From assembly GCA_963739545.1 (NCBI GenBank), contig CAVUAT010000011.1, forward strand, positions 682,001 through 746,000: a stretch of 64,000 bases of DNA. Reading direction: 5' to 3'. The notes under the pieces are model-generated. The model had not been told where the DNA came from and searched no databases. It was given only the letters and a program-made list of their open reading frames with translations. Positions 16,319 to 25,171 of this stretch are shown in pieces. This DNA comes from CAVUAT01 sp963739545. Lineage in GTDB: Bacteria > Actinomycetota > Thermoleophilia > Solirubrobacterales > 70-9. Made by a program: the position numbers and the translations under genes. Position 1 is the first letter of the stretch; every line of letters starts with the position of its first letter.

Positions 16319-17193
16319 AGCTCGTCAGGACCAAGGACGAGCTGCGCGCCGCGCTGGCGCCGGCGCGCCGCGAGGGAAAGCGGATCGGGCTCGTCCCGAC
16401 CATGGGCTTCTTCCACGACGGCCACCTGTCGTTGATGCGCGCCGCGCGCGAGGCGTGCGACGTCGTCGTGGTCAGCCTCTTCGTCAACGCGACGCAGTTC
16501 GGGCCGGGCGAGGACCTCGAGGCCTACCCGCGCGACGAGAAGCGCGACCTCGAGCTCGCCGAGCGCGAACAGGTCGATGTGCTCTGGGCCCCGTCGCACG
16601 AGGAGGTCTATCCCGAGGGCTTCGCGACCTCGATCGAGGTCGGCGAGTCCCTGACCGGCGTCCTCGACGGCGACCCCGCCCGGCGCGGGGCCTCCCACTT
16701 CCACGGCGTCGCGACGGTCGTCGCGAAACTGTTCAATTGCGTCGGACCGGACGTCGCCTACTTCGGGCGCAAGGACGCGCAGCAGGCACTGGTGATCGAG
16801 CGCATGGCCCGTGACCTCGACTTCCCCGTCGAGATCGCCGTGATGCCGACCGTGCGCGACGCCGACGGCCTGGCGATGAGCTCGCGCAACAGCTACCTGA
16901 GCGAGGAAGAGCGCCTCAGCGCACTGGCGATCGCACGCGGCCTGGAGGCAGCCGAGCGCGCCGCCGCAGCCGGCGAGCGCTCGACGCGGGCGCTGATCGC
17001 CGCCGTGACCGCGGAGCTCGGTAACGCAGGCGTCGAGCCGGAGTACGTCGAGGCACGCGGCGCGGAGGACCTGGCTCCCGTCGCCGAGCTGAACGGCCGG
17101 CCCATCCTGCTGGCCGTAGCGGCCCGGGTCGGCCGGGCACGCTTGATCGACAACGTCGTCATCGACACACCCGAAACGGAGGCATCGTCTTGA
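16315..17193 (+). CDS. panC: Pantothenate synthetase
   Basis: A 292-residue cytosolic ligase that joins pantoate and beta-alanine using ATP. The HIGH-like loop is VPTMGFFHDGHLSLMR; LFNCVGPDVAYFGRKDAQQ and MSSRNSYLSEEER (the KMSKS-like loop) are also typical. The GTG start at 16315-16317 overlaps the stop of the DUF2520 gene and the end overlaps panB by 4 nt, so translation is coupled through the operon. The enzyme making beta-alanine (panD) is not in the window. Confidence 0.96.
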   Translation: MKLVRTKDELRAALAPARREGKRIGLVPTMGFFHDGHLSLMRAAREACDVVVVSLFVNATQFGPGEDLEAYPRDEKRDLELAEREQVDVLWAPSHEEVYPEGFATSIEVGESLTGVLDGDPARRGASHFHGVATVVAKLFNCVGPDVAYFGRKDAQQALVIERMARDLDFPVEIAVMPTVRDADGLAMSSRNSYLSEEERLSALAIARGLEAAERAAAAGERSTRALIAAVTAELGNAGVEPEYVEARGAEDLAPVAELNGRPILLAVAARVGRARLIDNVVIDTPETEASS

Positions 17194-18131
17194 GCACCCC
17201 GCCCCGCAAGAACGTTCCCGCTGAGAACCCGCAGGACCCGACGGCCGAGCGCGGGCCGATGACGATCCCGCGGGTCGCCGAGATGAAGCGAAACGGCGAG
17301 CCCATCGTGATGATCACGGCCTACGACTTCCCGACGGCACAGGTCGTCGAGGAGGCAGGGGTCGACATCGTGCTGGTCGGCGACTCGGCGGCAATGGCTG
17401 TGCTCGGCCACGACGCGACCACGCCGGTCGGAATGGACGAGATGATCATGCTCACCCAGGCCGTTCGTCGGGGGCTCTCGACCCCCCTGCTCGTCGGCGA
17501 CATGCCGTTCGGCTCGTACGAGTCATCGAACGAGCAGGCGATCGCCAACGCCCAGCGCTTCGTCAAGGAAGCCGGCGTCGACGCGGTCAAGCTCGAGCGC
17601 GGAGGCCCCTCGGTCGACCGCGCCCGCGCGATCGTCCGGGCCGGCATACCCGTCATGGGCCACGTCGGGCTGACGCCGCAAACCGCCACTGCCCTCGGTG
17701 GGTTCAAGGCCCAGGGCCGAACGGCGGAGACGGCCGCGAAGCTCGCAGAGGACACGCTGGCCCTGCAGTCGGTCGGCTGCTTCGCCGTCGTCTTCGAGGC
17801 GATTCCCGCCGCCGTGACCGATGCGCTGATGGAGCGCGTCGAGGTGCCGATCATCGGCATCGGAGCCGGCCCCTCGACCGACGGCCAAGTGCTCGTCGTC
17901 CACGACATGCTCGGGATGTACCAGGGCCACCAGCCCCGGTTCGTGCGCCGCTACGCCGAGGTCCGCGAGGAGATGCTGAGGGGCGTCAACGCCTACACGG
18001 CTGACGTGCGCGCCCGCGCGTTCCCCGACGAGGAGCACTCCTACTCGATCTCGCCCGAGGAGCTCGCGAAGTTCAAGCGCTACCTGGAGGAAGAGAGCCT
18101 CGCCGGCACCAACACACCCTGGGACTGGTAA
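17190..18131 (+). CDS. panB: 3-methyl-2-oxobutanoate hydroxymethyltransferase
   Basis: A 313-residue TIM-barrel enzyme that adds a hydroxymethyl group from methylene-tetrahydrofolate to ketoisovalerate, giving ketopantoate. Visible signatures are MITAYDFPTAQVVEEAG, VLVGDSAAMAVLGHD (metal-binding Asp), GVDAVKLERGG and HDMLGMYQGHQPRFVRRY. The TTG start at 17190 overlaps the panC stop. An extra 25-residue N-terminal stretch precedes the family core; an internal ATG (MTIPRVAEM, 17259) is an alternative start. Confidence 0.95.
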   Translation: MSTPPRKNVPAENPQDPTAERGPMTIPRVAEMKRNGEPIVMITAYDFPTAQVVEEAGVDIVLVGDSAAMAVLGHDATTPVGMDEMIMLTQAVRRGLSTPLLVGDMPFGSYESSNEQAIANAQRFVKEAGVDAVKLERGGPSVDRARAIVRAGIPVMGHVGLTPQTATALGGFKAQGRTAETAAKLAEDTLALQSVGCFAVVFEAIPAAVTDALMERVEVPIIGIGAGPSTDGQVLVVHDMLGMYQGHQPRFVRRYAEVREEMLRGVNAYTADVRARAFPDEEHSYSISPEELAKFKRYLEEESLAGTNTPWDW

Positions 18132-18137
18132 CGGGAG

Positions 18138-18893
18138 CTAGACCAGCTCGGTTGAGTCACCAGGCTTGAGGATCGTCACATCGACCTCGGGTGTGCGGGC
18201 CGCCACCAGCTCGGCGAACTCGCGGGGTGGCGCCGACAGGTCCTCTATCCGGTAGATCGGGGCCGCGTAGGTGCCCCAATGGATCGGGATGGCGAGCCTC
18301 GGCCTGATCATCTCGACGGCGCGGGCCGCGCGCTCGGCGTCAAGGTGGCCGCTGCCCACCTTCGGCCCCCAACCGGCGACAGGGATCAGGGCGACGTCCA
18401 CCTTGCCGCGCAGCCCCCGCATGCCGTCGAACAGGTCGGTGTCACCGGCGAAGTAGACACCGACGGGGCCGCTCGTGAACAGGTATCCGAGCGCCGGCAT
18501 CCTTCTAGCGAGCGGGTGCCTGGCGCCGCGGTGGGCCGCCGGGGTCGCCTCCACGCGCATGCCCGCGGCCTCGGCCTCGCCGCCCGGTTCGAGCTCGGTC
18601 ACCCTCTCGATCCCCGCCCGCCTCAGGAGACGTGAGCTGCCCTTCGGGCCCATCACCTCGGCGCCGTCGGAGACCTGGCGCAGGGAATGGAGGTCGAGGT
18701 GGTCGTAGTGCGCGTGTGAGACGGCGATCACGTCGAGACCCGCGAGCTGCGGGTAATCGGGCGGCGGCGGCTCGCGGCGCAGGAAGAGAACGCGGCCGCG
18801 CAGCACCGGGTCGGTGAGGATCCGCACCCCGCCGAGCTCGATCAGGGCGGTCGCGTGGCCGACGTAGGTGACCCGGGTGGGGCTCGCCGGCAT
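18138..18893 (-). CDS. Metallo-beta-lactamase-fold hydrolase (UlaG/NAPE-PLD type)
   Basis: 251 residues. VTYVGHATALIELGGVRILTD opens the fold, SHAHYDHLDLHSL is the HxHxDH motif, FAGDTDLFDG supplies the third metal ligand and IPIHWGTYAAP the last histidine. This is the pattern of YfaE/UlaG-like and N-acylphosphatidylethanolamine-phospholipase-like enzymes. There is no signal peptide. It converges on panB with a 6-nt gap and diverges from the yjbQ-like gene by 32 nt. The substrate is unknown. Confidence 0.82.
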   Translation of the reverse strand: MPASPTRVTYVGHATALIELGGVRILTDPVLRGRVLFLRREPPPPDYPQLAGLDVIAVSHAHYDHLDLHSLRQVSDGAEVMGPKGSSRLLRRAGIERVTELEPGGEAEAAGMRVEATPAAHRGARHPLARRMPALGYLFTSGPVGVYFAGDTDLFDGMRGLRGKVDVALIPVAGWGPKVGSGHLDAERAARAVEMIRPRLAIPIHWGTYAAPIYRIEDLSAPPREFAELVAARTPEVDVTILKPGDSTELV

Positions 18894-18925
18894 GCGCCCA
18901 GACTAAGCCAGCTAGGTTCCCGCCT

Positions 18926-19342
18926 GTGCCGACGCACAGCCGGGAACTGAGCTACTCGACGCGCGGCGACGCCGACGTGATCGACATCACGGCCGACGTG
19001 CTTCAGGTGGTCCAGGAGTCGGGGGCCGACGAGGGCCTCGCGACGGCATTCGTACGCGGCTCGACCGCGGCGGTAACGACGATGGAGTACGAGCCCGGGG
19101 GCGTCGCGGACCTGAAGGCGCTGCTCGATCGCCTCGTCCCCGCGCAGGGGGACTACGAGCACAACCGGCTCAACCACGACTCCAACTCGCACGCGCACCA
19201 GCGCGCCTCGCTGGTCGGCTCATCAGACCAGGTTCCGGTGATCGGCGGCCGGTTGGCGCTCGGCACGTGGCAGCAGCTCGTGTTGATCGACTTCGACGAC
19301 CGCCCCCGCCAGCGCGCGGTGATCGTGCAGGTGATGTGGTGA
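18926..19342 (+). CDS. YjbQ/UPF0047 family protein (secondary thiamine-phosphate synthase type)
   Basis: 138 residues. GLATAFVRGSTAAVTTMEYEPG and HRLN-like NRLNHDSNSHAHQRASLVGSS, then GTWQQLVLIDFDDRPR..AVIVQV, match the UPF0047 family, some members of which have weak thiamine-phosphate synthase activity. The physiological role is not settled. GTG start at 18926; its stop overlaps the GTG of the beta-propeller gene. Confidence 0.87.
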   Translation: MPTHSRELSYSTRGDADVIDITADVLQVVQESGADEGLATAFVRGSTAAVTTMEYEPGGVADLKALLDRLVPAQGDYEHNRLNHDSNSHAHQRASLVGSSDQVPVIGGRLALGTWQQLVLIDFDDRPRQRAVIVQVMW

Positions 19343-20340
19343 TCGCGGGCGAGCGCATCTGGATCATCGCCGCGGCGATCGGCGCCCTGGTGGTCCTCGG
19401 GGCCATCCTCGCGGTCGCAGGCGTTTTCTCGGGCTCCGACGACGGCGGGGCGACCGTTGACGAGAAGTTCGGCTCGATCACCACCCCGGAGGCCAGCCCT
19501 CCCCCACCCCAGCCGCGGGTGCAGCGTTACGAGGTCGGCGGGCGCCCCGACACGATCAGCGCCGGCGCGGGGTACGTCTGGGCGTCCGACTCCCTCGACG
19601 GAACCCTGCAGCGGATCAACCCAGCCTCGAAACGGCCGATCGCCGTCGACGTCGCGGGGTTCCCGACCGACGTGAGCGCCGGCGAGGGCGCCGCTTGGCT
19701 CGCGCTGGCCGACCGCGGCGCCGTGCAGCGCGTGACCGGCGACGAGGGCCCCGGCCCGCCCGTCGACGTGGCCGGCTTCCCCTTCCAGATCGCCGCCGGC
19801 GAGGGGTCGGTCTGGGCGATGTCCCAAACGTCGGTCGAGCGCGTCGACCCCTCCACCGAGGAGGCCGGCAAGCCGGTCGAGCTCGGCGGCGAGGTCGCGG
19901 CGATCGCCGCGGGCGAGGGCGGCGTCTGGGTGGTGCGCGCAAACGACGAGGTGCTGAAGCTCGACCCCGCGAGCGGCGATCGGTCCGCCACGGTGGAAGT
20001 CCCGGGCGCGTTCAACGTGACCGTGGGCGAGTCCGCCGTCTGGGCGCTCGGGGCGGGCGACGGCGGGGGCTCCGGTGGCACGCTGACCCGGATCGACCCC
20101 GACGGCGCGGTGGCGGGCGACCCGATCGGAGTGCTGCGCGCCGTCGACGTCGCAGCCGGCCTCGGCTTCGTCTGGATCACCGACGTGGGCGGCAAGCTGA
20201 CCCGCTACGACCCAGGCACGGGCGCCCCCGTCGGCGACCCGATACCGGTCGGCCGCGAGCCCCAGTCGCTTAGCGTCGGCGAGGGCTCGGTCTGGGTGGC
20301 CTCCGCAGGTGACGGCGCGGTCTTTAGGATCACGCCATGA
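19339..20340 (+). CDS. Membrane-anchored beta-propeller protein
   Basis: About 333 residues. One N-terminal hydrophobic helix (IWIIAAAIGALVVLGAILAV) is followed by a proline-rich linker (ASPPPPQPR). At least six propeller-like repeats follow, each with a GEGSVW-type strand (SAGEGAAWLA, AAGEGSVWAM, AAGEGGVWVV, SVGEGSVWVA), as in Vgb/YVTN-type propellers. The protein should face outward. I start it at the GTG at 19339, overlapping the YjbQ stop; a longer frame from 19267 would overlap that gene. The ligand is unknown. Confidence 0.75.
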   Translation: MIAGERIWIIAAAIGALVVLGAILAVAGVFSGSDDGGATVDEKFGSITTPEASPPPPQPRVQRYEVGGRPDTISAGAGYVWASDSLDGTLQRINPASKRPIAVDVAGFPTDVSAGEGAAWLALADRGAVQRVTGDEGPGPPVDVAGFPFQIAAGEGSVWAMSQTSVERVDPSTEEAGKPVELGGEVAAIAAGEGGVWVVRANDEVLKLDPASGDRSATVEVPGAFNVTVGESAVWALGAGDGGGSGGTLTRIDPDGAVAGDPIGVLRAVDVAAGLGFVWITDVGGKLTRYDPGTGAPVGDPIPVGREPQSLSVGEGSVWVASAGDGAVFRITP

Positions 20341-20359
20341 GACTCCTGAGGCTCTGCGG

Positions 20360-21334
20360 ATGAGCGCCCCGGCCAAGACTTCCCCGCGCGGTGGCGTCGA
20401 CCTCGGCGGCACCAAGATCCAGACGGTTGTCGTCAACTCGCGCAACCAGGTCCTCGGCGAGGCCCGCCGCCCGACGCCGACCGAGGGAGGCCCCCAGGAC
20501 GTGGCGTCCGAGATCGCGGCGTGCCTGCGCGAGGCCGCCGAGCAGGGCGGCGTCGACATCGCGAAGCTGACCGGTATCGGGGTCGGCTCGCCGGGTGACG
20601 CCGACGAGAAGACGGGCATCGTCTCCGACGCGAAGAACCTGCCCGGCTGGGACGGCGCCTTTCCCCTCGGCGAGACCCTGTCGAAGGACCTCGGCGCCCC
20701 GGTCAAGGTCGGCAACGACGTCCAGGTCGCAGTCGAGGGCGAGTTCCACCTCGGCGCCGCCAAGGAGTACGAGAGCATCCTCGGTGTCTGGTGGGGCACG
20801 GGCGTCGGCGGCGGCCTCGTGCTCGACGGCAGGCCCTGGATCGGCCGCGGCGCCGCCGCCGAGATCGGCCACATGGTGGTCAACGAGGGCGGTGCCCACT
20901 GCCCCTGCGGGCGCCGTGGGTGCATGGAGGCCTACGCAGGGCGAGCTGCGATGGAAGACAAGGCCCGCAAGGAGCACGAGCATGGGAAGAAGACGAAGCT
21001 CTTCAAGATCATGGAGGAGCGCGGCCGCGACCGGCTCACCAGCGGCGTCTGGGAGCGGGCGCTCGATCACGGGGACGAGCTCACCGAGCACCTGATCCAT
21101 CGGGCGATCGTCGCCCTCGGAGCCGGTGTCGGCTCGGCCGTCAACCTGATCGACCCCGAGGCGGTGATCCTCGGAGGCGGGCTCGGAAGCCGCTTCGGAG
21201 AGCGCCTCGGCCCGAAGATCCAGAATGAGATGCACAAGCACCTGTTCGTCGACGACCGCCCTCCGGACTTCAAGGTCGCCGCCCTGGGAGATCTCGGGGG
21301 AGCGATCGGGGCCGCGCTGCTCGTGAAGGCATAA
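20360..21334 (+). CDS. ROK-family sugar kinase
   Basis: About 324 residues, a glucokinase-type ROK protein. The phosphate loop is GVDLGGTKIQTVVV, ATP-site residues are in GVGSPGDAD and WWGTGVGGGLVLDG, and the catalytic/zinc region is AAEIGHMVVNEGG followed by CPCGRRGCMEAYA with the conserved cysteines. There is no N-terminal helix-turn-helix, so it is an enzyme rather than a ROK repressor. The start is taken at the ATG at 20360 (MSAPAKTS). It follows the propeller gene by 19 nt. The exact sugar is not determined. Confidence 0.87.
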   Translation: MSAPAKTSPRGGVDLGGTKIQTVVVNSRNQVLGEARRPTPTEGGPQDVASEIAACLREAAEQGGVDIAKLTGIGVGSPGDADEKTGIVSDAKNLPGWDGAFPLGETLSKDLGAPVKVGNDVQVAVEGEFHLGAAKEYESILGVWWGTGVGGGLVLDGRPWIGRGAAAEIGHMVVNEGGAHCPCGRRGCMEAYAGRAAMEDKARKEHEHGKKTKLFKIMEERGRDRLTSGVWERALDHGDELTEHLIHRAIVALGAGVGSAVNLIDPEAVILGGGLGSRFGERLGPKIQNEMHKHLFVDDRPPDFKVAALGDLGGAIGAALLVKA

Positions 21335-21354
21335 GCCCGGATCTCCTCGGGCTT
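21333..21354. terminator. Hairpin terminator after the ROK kinase
   Basis: AAGCCCG and CGGGCTT pair around an 8-nt loop immediately after the kinase stop codon. It separates the plus-strand kinase from the convergent acyltransferase gene and can fold on both strands. Confidence 0.5.
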
Positions 21355-21398
21355 CGCCCTCCGGGGATGCGGGGTTGGGGCGCGATTGGAGGGCAGGA

Positions 21399-21992
21399 TC
21401 AGTCCGCTGGCTTGAATTGAATCTCCCGGATCACCTCGGCCGGTGCTCCCGCCGCGATCACCCCCGCCGGCACGTCCTTGGTCACGACCGAATTCGACCC
21501 GATCACCGTTCGCTCACCGATCTCGACCCCTCCGGTGACGACGCAGTTGACTCCGAACCAGCAGTTGGACCCGATCCGGACGGGCCCGCGCGGCGTGAAT
21601 CCCTGCCACGTGATCGGCACGTTGGGATCGTCGTAGCGGTGGTCTGAGTCGCCGATGAAGCAGTGGTTGGCGAACATCACGTGGTCGCCGATCTCGATTG
21701 ACTCGACGGCGGCGAGCATCGTCTCGCGGTTCAGGAAGCAGCCCTCGCCGATCGTGATGCGCGCCTCGGGGCCGAGCGTGAGCCAGCACCCGGGCTCGAG
21801 CAGCGTGTCCTTGCCGATCCTGAGCCGGCCCGAGTCGAGGGCCTCGAGCACCTCACCCTCGATCGGGCGGCGGATATAGAAGCCGCCCTCGATCGCGTGG
21901 CGGTCGATCCTGCGGCGGCGGCGCAGGCCGCTGTTGCGCTCGTACCAGCGCCGCTTCTGCCTCCATACCCGGAGCTGCTCCCGGCTGCTCAC
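21399..21992 (-). CDS. Hexapeptide-repeat acyltransferase
   Basis: 197 residues. A basic N terminus (RQKRRWYERNSGLRRRRR) precedes a left-handed beta-helix of hexapeptide repeats: RLRIGKDTLLEPG, ARITIGEGCFLN, SIEIGDHVMFANHCFIGD, PVRIGSNCWFGVNCVVTGG, GERTVIGSNSVVTKDVP. The end AAGAPAEVIREI is typical of maltose/galactoside O-acetyltransferase-like enzymes. HRYDD near residue 118 may supply the catalytic histidine. The acceptor is unknown; a cell-envelope sugar is plausible. Confidence 0.85.
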   Translation of the reverse strand: MSSREQLRVWRQKRRWYERNSGLRRRRRIDRHAIEGGFYIRRPIEGEVLEALDSGRLRIGKDTLLEPGCWLTLGPEARITIGEGCFLNRETMLAAVESIEIGDHVMFANHCFIGDSDHRYDDPNVPITWQGFTPRGPVRIGSNCWFGVNCVVTGGVEIGERTVIGSNSVVTKDVPAGVIAAGAPAEVIREIQFKPAD

Positions 21993-22060
21993 GCCCGAGA
22001 GCCTCGCACAATGACCGCCATCTGGAATAGGGTCCGCGAGTCCACCTAAGGGAGGTTTCG

Positions 22061-23230
22061 ATGGAAGCAGCGAGCGAGAAGTCCGCCGGACGGCAGCGTC
22101 GCTTGCTCGTGATGGCGCTGATCGTGCTCGCTTCGGTGATCGGGTTCGTCAGCGTCTTTTCCATTTGGGCCAACCGGCAGCTGCTGGAGACCGACAACTG
22201 GGTCGAGACCAGCTCCGAGCTGCTCGAGGACGAGGAGATCCGCACCCAGCTGGCGAACTTCATGGTCGACGAGCTCTACACCGAGGTCGACGTCCAGGCG
22301 GAGCTCGCCGCCGCCCTTCCTCCCCGCCTGCAACCGCTTGCGGGCCCCGCGGCCGCCGGCCTTCGCCAGCTGACCGACCGGCTCGCGAACGAGGCGCTAC
22401 AGCGCCCGCGAGTCCAAGCCCTTTGGGAGAACATCAACCGCGTTACCCACGAGAAGCTGATCGCGGTCGTCGAGGACGACTCCGACGAGCCGGTGGTGCT
22501 CGACCTGGGCGACATCCTCAGCGAGGTGGGCGGGAACGCAGGAATCAACATCGCCGACAGGCTGCCGCCCGACGCCGGGCAGATCGAGATCCTGCCGCCT
22601 GACGAGCTCACGACCGCCCAGAAGGCGGTGAACCTGGTTGAGAGCCTGGCGCTGTGGCTGACGCTGCTGGCGCTCGGGCTTTTCGCCCTGGCGGTCTACC
22701 TCGCGAGGGGCTGGCGTCGCGAGGCCCTGCGCGCCGTCGGATTCGCCTTCATCGTCATCGGCCTCGCCGTCGGGTTTGTGCGCACTCTCGGCGGAGGAGT
22801 GGTCGTCGACTCGCTCGCTTCGACGGCCGCCGTCGAGCCGGCCGTGCAGGACACCTACGACATCGGAACCGGCCTGCTCTCCGACGGTGCAGGCGCGATG
22901 ATCTTCTACGGCATCTTCATCGTCCTGGCCGCTTGGCTCGCGGGGCCCACCGGGATCGCCCGCTCGGTGCGCCGCTTCCTCGCCCCGGTTATGGAGAACC
23001 GCGCCGTCGCCTACGGCCTGATGGCGGCGATACTGCTGATTCTCTTCTGGTGGGCGCCGACCGAGGGCTTCAAGCGGCTGCCGATCTCGATCCTTATCAT
23101 CATCGCCTTCGTCGCCGCGTTCGAGGTGCTGCGGCGACAAGCCATTCGGGAATTCCCGGACGAGACCTGGGAGAAGGCATCGGAGCGGTTGCGCTCAGGG
23201 ACCCGGTCGCTGCGGCGCGGACGCGGCTGA
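22061..23230 (+). CDS. Integral membrane protein of unknown function
   Basis: 389 residues with a very good AAGGGAGG ribosome-binding site 5 nt before the ATG. One N-terminal helix (LLVMALIVLASVIGFVSVF) is followed by a soluble domain of about 150 residues (WVETSSELLEDEEIRTQLANF). Four more helices lie between residues about 195 and 365, and the tail is basic. This topology is common in actinobacterial membrane proteins, but I cannot name a family or a function. Its stop is followed one base later by the start of the serine hydrolase gene, so the two form an operon. Confidence 0.77.
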   Translation: MEAASEKSAGRQRRLLVMALIVLASVIGFVSVFSIWANRQLLETDNWVETSSELLEDEEIRTQLANFMVDELYTEVDVQAELAAALPPRLQPLAGPAAAGLRQLTDRLANEALQRPRVQALWENINRVTHEKLIAVVEDDSDEPVVLDLGDILSEVGGNAGINIADRLPPDAGQIEILPPDELTTAQKAVNLVESLALWLTLLALGLFALAVYLARGWRREALRAVGFAFIVIGLAVGFVRTLGGGVVVDSLASTAAVEPAVQDTYDIGTGLLSDGAGAMIFYGIFIVLAAWLAGPTGIARSVRRFLAPVMENRAVAYGLMAAILLILFWWAPTEGFKRLPISILIIIAFVAAFEVLRRQAIREFPDETWEKASERLRSGTRSLRRGRG

Positions 23231-23231
23231 G

Positions 23232-24389
23232 GTGCGCCGCTCGGCGGCGCTGATTGCCCTGGGGCTGGCTCTGACCCTGCCGGCGTTCGCTGACGCGGGT
23301 TCCGAGCAGGCGGACCAGCGCCTCGAGAAGTCGCTGAACAAGCTCGTCGCGATGCCGGACGGGCCACCCGGCGTCGGCGTGGTCGTCCAGCGCGGCGGAC
23401 AGCTGCGCTTTCACACCGCCGGCCGCGCGAGGCTCGACTCGCCGAAGCCCTTCCGCCTCGACGACCACATGCGGATCGCGAGCGTAACCAAGGCGTTCAC
23501 CGGCGCCGTCACGCTCAAGCTCGTGGAGCGCGGCAAGCTCTCCCTGAGCGACACGATCGGCGAGCTCCGTCCCGAGATGCCGCCGTCCTGGCACGCGATC
23601 ACGGTTCGGCAGTTGATGTACCACACCAGCGGCCTCCCGAACTACACCGCCACCGCGGCCTTCCAGACCTACTTCGTCGACCACCTCACGGATTACATCT
23701 CGCCCGCACAGGTGATCGGCTTCGCGGCGAGCGAGCCGCTCGAGTTCCCTCCCGGCACGAGGTACGAGTACTCGAACACCGGCACGTTCGTGCTCGGACT
23801 GATGATCGAGACGGTGACCGGTCGCTCCTACGCCAAGAACCTCCGCGACCTCGTGCTGAAGCCGCTCGGGATGAACGAGACCACCCTCCCCTTCACCTCC
23901 CCAGCCCTCCCGAAGCCGTTCATCCGCGGCTACGTGTTCGCCGGGCCCGGTCAGCCTCAGGAGAACGTGTCTCAGGCGATCAGCCCGTCAGGCGTCTGGG
24001 CGGCGGGGGGAATCGTCTCGACCCCGCGCGACCTCAACGTGTTCGCCCGGGCCTGGGGCGGCGGCAGCCTGCTCGAGAAGCCGGCCGTGCGGAGGGCGCA
24101 GACCCGCTTCCTCCGTCCGTTCAGCGGCGGCGAGCCGCCCGGCCCCGGGCAGAACCGCGGCGGGCTGACGCTGTATCGCTACCGCACCTCCTGCGGGGTC
24201 GTGTTCGGGCACAGCGGCAACTTCCCGGGATTCACGCAGTGGATCGCGGCGACGCCCGACGGCCGCAACTCGACGGTCGTCTCGGCCAACATGCAGCTTG
24301 CTCCGCCGAGCACGGGTCCGCAGGACGTCTTCCGCTCGCTGCGCCGCATCGTCCGGCGCGCTGCGTGCTCAGCGCTCGCCGGCTCCTGA
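23232..24389 (+). CDS. Secreted serine hydrolase (class C beta-lactamase / DD-peptidase type)
   Basis: 385 residues. A signal peptide (ALIALGLALTLPAFADAG) is followed by the active-site SxxK in ASVTKAFTGAV, the YxN in YEYSNTGTFVLG and the HSG in GHSGNFPGFTQW. YHTSGLPNY is also typical. It is a penicillin-binding-protein-like hydrolase that could trim peptidoglycan or act as an esterase; resistance is not implied. GTG start one base after the stop of the membrane-protein gene. Confidence 0.85.
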   Translation: MRRSAALIALGLALTLPAFADAGSEQADQRLEKSLNKLVAMPDGPPGVGVVVQRGGQLRFHTAGRARLDSPKPFRLDDHMRIASVTKAFTGAVTLKLVERGKLSLSDTIGELRPEMPPSWHAITVRQLMYHTSGLPNYTATAAFQTYFVDHLTDYISPAQVIGFAASEPLEFPPGTRYEYSNTGTFVLGLMIETVTGRSYAKNLRDLVLKPLGMNETTLPFTSPALPKPFIRGYVFAGPGQPQENVSQAISPSGVWAAGGIVSTPRDLNVFARAWGGGSLLEKPAVRRAQTRFLRPFSGGEPPGPGQNRGGLTLYRYRTSCGVVFGHSGNFPGFTQWIAATPDGRNSTVVSANMQLAPPSTGPQDVFRSLRRIVRRAACSALAGS

Positions 24390-24408
24390 GCTGAGCGCCA
24401 CGCTCAGC
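24390..24408. terminator. Bidirectional hairpin between convergent genes
   Basis: GCTGAGCG, loop CCA, CGCTCAGC: an 8-bp perfect stem right after the serine hydrolase stop and including the stop of the opposing membrane-protein gene. Confidence 0.55.
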
Positions 24409-25162
24409 CCTTCGATCGGGGGCTCGGCTTGTCCGGCGTGCCGCCGATCGCGTCGAGCATGGCTGTGCGGCGTCGAACGTGGCGAGCCTCGCGCTGCTCG
24501 GCCTTGGCCATCTTCTTGCTACCCGGTGCGTAGCGACGCTGCGCCCAGTAGGAGGCGGGCCGCGCGAGCCGGATCGCGGCGACGATGCCGATGAGCGGGA
24601 TGAACATCCCGCCGACCGTCGACCACACCTTGCCCTTGAGCGCTGCGATCACGCAGAAGCCGATCACGATGGCGATCGAGATGAGGATGGTGCCGAGGGA
24701 GCCCGTCTCCTCGCTGCTCAGCGGGACGAGGCCGAGCACGAGACAGCCGCCGATGATCGCGGCGAAGATCACCGCGTCAACCGACTGGCGGCCCTCCTCG
24801 GACCAGTAGACGTCCTCGAGGTGTAGCCAGAGGGCGAACTCGTCGAGCGTCAGGCCGGCGCCGATCCCGAACAGCGCAGCGAGCACCTCGATCCAGGGGC
24901 TCTCGGGCTGAAGGGCGAAGCCCAGGAAGCCCGAGAGCAGGAGCAGGACGATCCCGAACACGAGATGGTGGATATGCAGGCCGCCCGGGGTGACGTTGCC
25001 CGGCCACCACGACACCTCGGCGCGGATCATCCTCGTGCTGAAGCGGATGAAGCCGAAGGAGAGCAGCATCGACGCCAGCAGGATCAGGCCGGCGCGCTGG
25101 CTCTCGCGCTCCAGGAACTGGCCGTCGCCCAGATCGATGGTGACGTCGCCGAGCGGAAGCAC
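24404..25162 (-). CDS. Integral membrane protein of unknown function
   Basis: 252 residues with about six helices. Notable pieces are HIHHLVFGIVLLLLSGFLGF, with a histidine cluster at the membrane face, and LTLDEFALWLHLEDVYWSEEGR, an acidic segment between helices. The C terminus is basic and cytosolic (QREARHVRRRTAML). Proteins like this occur in actinobacteria without assigned function. It lies downstream of uvrA and a 37-codon ORF on the same strand. Confidence 0.75.
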   Translation of the reverse strand: MLPLGDVTIDLGDGQFLERESQRAGLILLASMLLSFGFIRFSTRMIRAEVSWWPGNVTPGGLHIHHLVFGIVLLLLSGFLGFALQPESPWIEVLAALFGIGAGLTLDEFALWLHLEDVYWSEEGRQSVDAVIFAAIIGGCLVLGLVPLSSEETGSLGTILISIAIVIGFCVIAALKGKVWSTVGGMFIPLIGIVAAIRLARPASYWAQRRYAPGSKKMAKAEQREARHVRRRTAMLDAIGGTPDKPSPRSKG

Positions 25163-25171
25163 GGCGCCAGC

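Noticed and set aside
19153..20925. A long minus-strand frame with many Pro and Ser codons opposite the propeller gene
   Set aside because: It is antisense to the YjbQ, propeller and kinase genes, whose frames carry clear family motifs.
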